Source: Acidobacteriota bacterium (GTDB taxonomy: Bacteria > Acidobacteriota > Aminicenantia > Aminicenantales > Saccharicenantaceae). Taken from it: a DNA stretch of 64,000 nucleotides. Shown here one piece after another: positions 60,787-64,000 of this stretch. Numbering within the stretch: the stretch's first letter is position 1; each line of letters begins with the position of its first letter. Where the stretch lies: assembly GCA_029569255.1 (NCBI GenBank), contig JAKQUO010000008.1:62001-126000 (forward strand). Direction: 5' to 3'. Position numbers and translations under genes: made by a program. Under the pieces are notes generated by a model that was not told the DNA's origin, searched no databases, and saw nothing but the letters and a program-made list of their open reading frames with translations.

Positions 60787-61650
60787 TTTAGGCGGAAGGC
60801 GGAGTGGCTGGTCACGCTGCCGACCTTCCTCTGGCTGACGCTCTTCGTCGCCGTCCCGACGCTCCTCGTCTTCGTCATCGCCTTCCGCCCGGCCAACCCC
60901 TACGGCGGCATCGGCGCCGGCTGGACCCTGGACAACGTGCGCGCCCTCGCAACGCCGGCGACCCTGGCCATCGCCTGGCGGACGCTCTGGATCAGCCTGC
61001 TGACCACCGCGATCTCGCTCCTCCTCTCCATCCCGGCCGGCTACACTATCGCCCGGGCCTCGGAACGCTGGCGGAACCGCCTCCTCATGCTCGTCATCGT
61101 CCCCTTCTGGACGAGCTTCCTCGTCCGCGTCTTCGCCTGGCGGTCGCTCCTCCACCCCGAGGGGCCGGTCAAGCGCGTCCTCGAGGCGCTCGGCCTCGTC
61201 GGGCCCGACGCGACCCTCCTCTACAATCCGGCCGCGGTCGTCCTGGTCATGGTCTACACGTTCCTGCCGTTCACGATCCTGCCGATCTACGCCGCCGCGG
61301 AGAAGTTCGACTTCCGCCTGACCGAGGCGGCCCGCGACCTCGGGGCCCGGCCCTTCCAGGCCTTCCGCAAGGTCTTCCTGCCCGGGATCCGCCGCGGCCT
61401 CCTGACGGCGGTCCTGGTCGTTCTCATCCCCTCGCTCGGCTCCTACATCATCCCCGACCTCGTCGGAGGGCCGGGCGGCGAGATGCTCGGGAACAAGATC
61501 GCCCAGCGGGTCTTCACCGACCGCAACCTGCCCCTGGCCGCGGCCCTCTCGGCCGTCCTCGTCCTGGCCGTGCTGGCCCCGCTCGCCGGCGTCCTCGTCC
61601 TCCAGCGCAAGTCGAAGAAGGCCGACATCATCATGGGAGAGGCGCCGTGA
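60709..61650 (+). CDS. potB: spermidine/putrescine-type ABC transporter permease
   Basis: EWLVTLPTFLWLTLFVAVPTLLVFVIAF; permease EAA-like loop EAARDLGARPFQAFRKVFLPGIRRG. The ATG and first ~26 codons lie in repeat D. Confidence 0.85.
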   Translation: MDDGRRKSEKSRFDPLRKAPFRLDPIFRRKAEWLVTLPTFLWLTLFVAVPTLLVFVIAFRPANPYGGIGAGWTLDNVRALATPATLAIAWRTLWISLLTTAISLLLSIPAGYTIARASERWRNRLLMLVIVPFWTSFLVRVFAWRSLLHPEGPVKRVLEALGLVGPDATLLYNPAAVVLVMVYTFLPFTILPIYAAAEKFDFRLTEAARDLGARPFQAFRKVFLPGIRRGLLTAVLVVLIPSLGSYIIPDLVGGPGGEMLGNKIAQRVFTDRNLPLAAALSAVLVLAVLAPLAGVLVLQRKSKKADIIMGEAP

Positions 61651-62420
61651 GGCGGAGCCGCTTCCCCGTCGTCGTCACCGCCCTGGTCATGGCTTTCTTC
61701 TACCTGCCCATCTTCATCCTCGTCGCCAACTCGTTCAACCCGGCCCGCTTCTCCAGCCGCTGGCAGGGCTTCTCGCTCGTCTGGTACCGGCGGCTCTTCG
61801 AGTCGCCCGAGATCTGGGCGGCCCTGAAGAACACCCTCCTTATCGCCGTCTCGGTCACGGCCGTCTCGGTCGTCCTGGGCACGGCGGCGGCCTACGCCCT
61901 CCACCGCTACGGCCAGAGCCGGCTCCAGCGCGTCCACTACACGCTGATCTACCAGCCGCTCGTCGTGCCCGAGATCCTCATGGGCATCAGTTTGCTCATG
62001 GCCTTCGTCGCGGCCGGCGTCCCCCTCGGCCTGTTCACGGTCTTCCTGGCCCACGTGACCTTCTGCGTCAGCTTCGTGGCCATGACCGTCCTCGGCCGGC
62101 TCCAGGACTTCGACTTCTCGATCGTCGAGGCGGCCCGCGACCTCGGGGCCAGCCCGTGGCAGAGCGCCCGCAAGGTCCTCATCCCGGCGCTCATGCCGGG
62201 CATCGTCGCCGGCGCGCTGCTGGCGTTCACCCTGTCGATCGACGACTTCGTCATCACCTTCTTCGTGGCCGGGCCTGGCTCGACGACCCTGCCGCTGCGG
62301 ATCTACAGCATGATCAAATACGGCGCCCCGCCGATGATCAACGCCCTGTCGACCCTGCTCCTGGCCGTGACCTTCACGGCCGTGGTCGCCAGCCAGCGCC
62401 TGGCCCGCGCAAAACGGTGA
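61647..62420 (+). CDS. potC: spermidine/putrescine-type ABC transporter permease
   Basis: GTG start overlapping potB stop; VEAARDLGASPWQSARKVLIPALMPG. Confidence 0.88.
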   Translation: MRRSRFPVVVTALVMAFFYLPIFILVANSFNPARFSSRWQGFSLVWYRRLFESPEIWAALKNTLLIAVSVTAVSVVLGTAAAYALHRYGQSRLQRVHYTLIYQPLVVPEILMGISLLMAFVAAGVPLGLFTVFLAHVTFCVSFVAMTVLGRLQDFDFSIVEAARDLGASPWQSARKVLIPALMPGIVAGALLAFTLSIDDFVITFFVAGPGSTTLPLRIYSMIKYGAPPMINALSTLLLAVTFTAVVASQRLARAKR

Positions 62421-62469
62421 CGCGCAACGGATTCTCTTCCTTTTTGTGAGGGCGAGACTGCCTCAAGAA

Positions 62470-62562
62470 GGGGACATGTACCTTCGGTACGTGTCCCCGG
62501 TCGTGTCCGGCACGCGTCCCCGTTCGAACATACGGGACACGTACCGGGGCGGTACATGTCCC
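62470..62562. repeat. family B doublet B3
   Basis: GGGGACATGTACC-TTC-GGTACGTGTCCCC (62470-62498) and inverted GGGACACGTACCG-GGG-CGGTACATGTCCC (62534-62562). Confidence 0.93.
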
Positions 62563-62659
62563 GACTCTCGCCTTCAGCTCTTGGAAACGATCCCGAGGCT
62601 ATTCCCCCCCTTGAAAAGGCGGACCAACTGGACTATAACGGGGACTTCGGAGCCGACGC

Positions 62660-63772
62660 ATGAACGGAACGCCCCAAGCCCACGCCCAGCCCCGCGCTCG
62701 GGCCTGCGCGAGCGCGCGGGCCTTCGCCGTTTCCGCCGCTTCGTCTTTCGCGATCGCCGGCCTCGTCGCCGCCGCCGTCCTCGCGGCCGCCGCCTGCGGC
62801 AAATCCAAGCCGGTCCTCAGCCTCTACACCTGGTCCGACTACATCAAGCCCGAGCTCATCCGCCGGTTCGAGCGCGAGCGCGGCTGCCGGGTCGTCCTGG
62901 ACACCTTCGAGTCGAACGAGGCCATGTACGCCAAGCTCAGGGCGGGGGCGTCCGGCTACGACCTCCTGACGCCGTCGAGCTACATGGTCAGCCTCATGCG
63001 CGCCCAGGGGATGCTCCGGCGCCTCGACCACGCCCTCATCCCCAACCTCGCCCACGTCGACCCCGACTACCTGGCCCTGGCCTCCGACCCGGCCATGGAC
63101 CACTCCGTCCCGTACATGATCTCAAACAGCGGCATCGCCTACCTCGAGGGCCGGGTCCGGGACATCGTCCCCTCCTGGCGCATGTTCGGCCGCCAGGACC
63201 TCCGCGGCCGGATGACCATGTTCAACGACATGCGCGAGACGGTCGGCGCCGCGCTCAAGGCGCTCGGCCACAGCATCAACACGACCGACCCGGCGGAGCT
63301 CGCCGCGGCCGAGTCGCTTCTCCTCGAATGGAAGAAGAACATCGCCAAATTCGAGAACGAGCAGTACAAGATCGGGCTGGCCTCGGGCGAGTTCCTCCTC
63401 GTCCACGCCTGGAACGGCGACGTCTTCCAGGTCCGCAAGGAGAACCCCGACGTCCGCTTCCTCGTCCCCGAGGAAGGGGCGATCGTCTCCTGCGACGACC
63501 TCGTCATCCCGGCCGACGCCCGCGAGCCCGGCCTGGCCCACGCCTTCATCGACTTCCTCCACGACCCGGCCGTGGCCGCCGAGAACACCGCGGCCGTCTC
63601 CTTTCTCTGCCCCAACAAGGATTCTTACCCGCTCCTGCCCGCGGAGATCCGCGACGATCCGGGCATCTTCATGGCCCCTGAGATCCGGGCCAGGAGCGAG
63701 TTCATCGCCGACATCGGGGCCGCCAACGCCCTCTACGTCCAGGTCTGGGACCGCCTCAAGTCCGCCCGCTGA
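62660..63772 (+). CDS. potD: spermidine/putrescine-binding lipoprotein
   Basis: Lipobox AAACGKSK; LSLYTWSDYIKPELIRRFERERGCRVVLDTFESNEAMYAKL. Confidence 0.9.
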   Translation: MNGTPQAHAQPRARACASARAFAVSAASSFAIAGLVAAAVLAAAACGKSKPVLSLYTWSDYIKPELIRRFERERGCRVVLDTFESNEAMYAKLRAGASGYDLLTPSSYMVSLMRAQGMLRRLDHALIPNLAHVDPDYLALASDPAMDHSVPYMISNSGIAYLEGRVRDIVPSWRMFGRQDLRGRMTMFNDMRETVGAALKALGHSINTTDPAELAAAESLLLEWKKNIAKFENEQYKIGLASGEFLLVHAWNGDVFQVRKENPDVRFLVPEEGAIVSCDDLVIPADAREPGLAHAFIDFLHDPAVAAENTAAVSFLCPNKDSYPLLPAEIRDDPGIFMAPEIRARSEFIADIGAANALYVQVWDRLKSAR

Positions 63773-63790
63773 AGAGGCCGCCGAGCGGCG

Positions 63791-64000
63791 CTAGAAATTG
63801 AAAGTGTAGTTGAACTTCGCATAGAGGGCCCGGCCGCTCAGGGAGGGCGGCACGGGCGTCCGCGACAGGCGGTCGGTATTTCGGCCCTCGTTGCAGACGA
63901 GATAGACGTCCGTGCCCTCGCGCGGGTTGTAGCGGAGCCTCACGTTGGCCGCCACGGTGTCGTCGGCGCCGTTGTACTGGACGAGGGCGCTCGCGGAGAA
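63791..64000 (-). CDS. C-terminal end of outer-membrane beta-barrel protein (DUF5916-like)
   Basis: Minus strand reads FSASALVQYNGADDTVAANVRLRYNPREGTDVYLVCNEGRNTDRLSRTP...ALYAKFNYTFNF*. Confidence 0.65.
   Translation of the reverse strand, partial: FSASALVQYNGADDTVAANVRLRYNPREGTDVYLVCNEGRNTDRLSRTPVPPSLSGRALYAKFNYTFNF

Overview
High-GC bacterial chromosomal window. Gene content (2-oxoacid:ferredoxin oxidoreductase, K+-independent-type pyrophosphatase, M14/S9 peptidases, DUF5916-like and TonB-like proteins) suggests an uncultured Acidobacteriota/Aminicenantes-like anaerobe; that placement is inference. I support about 50 CDS and one tRNA-Arg(CCT). Main blocks: glycosyltransferase/flippase cluster; ThiC/BzaF-like synthase plus endonuclease IV-like protein; por operon; queH-hypF; GH130 plus SSS symporter; PAS/GAF/HD-GYP protein; patatin and OMPLA; mutM; ftsEX-rodZ-recO; TonB-like receptor; hppA; peptidases; sialidase; TRAP transporter with a TatT component; potABCD. 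No complete phage, integron, CRISPR array or rRNA was seen. The strongest unexplained signal is at least four families of intergenic palindromic repeats resembling REP/REPIN elements: A = GGGGTCAAACCTTTAATTnTTTAATTTT, B = GGGACACGTACCG/CGGTACATGTCCC, C = GATGGGGGACATGATACC, D = GATGGGGTC..GTCTAA. They sit directly against stop codons, show compensatory arm changes, and at several loci appear to have become part of genes: an SD plus ATG for potB, the N-terminus of a sialidase, the stop of a PAS protein, and a -35-like element before potA. No transposase is encoded in the window. Other points: a thioester-domain-like secreted protein, a GATase-like plus degenerate nuclease-like fusion protein, a poly-G frameshifted beta-propeller gene, a penicillin-acylase remnant, and apparent leaderless promoters.
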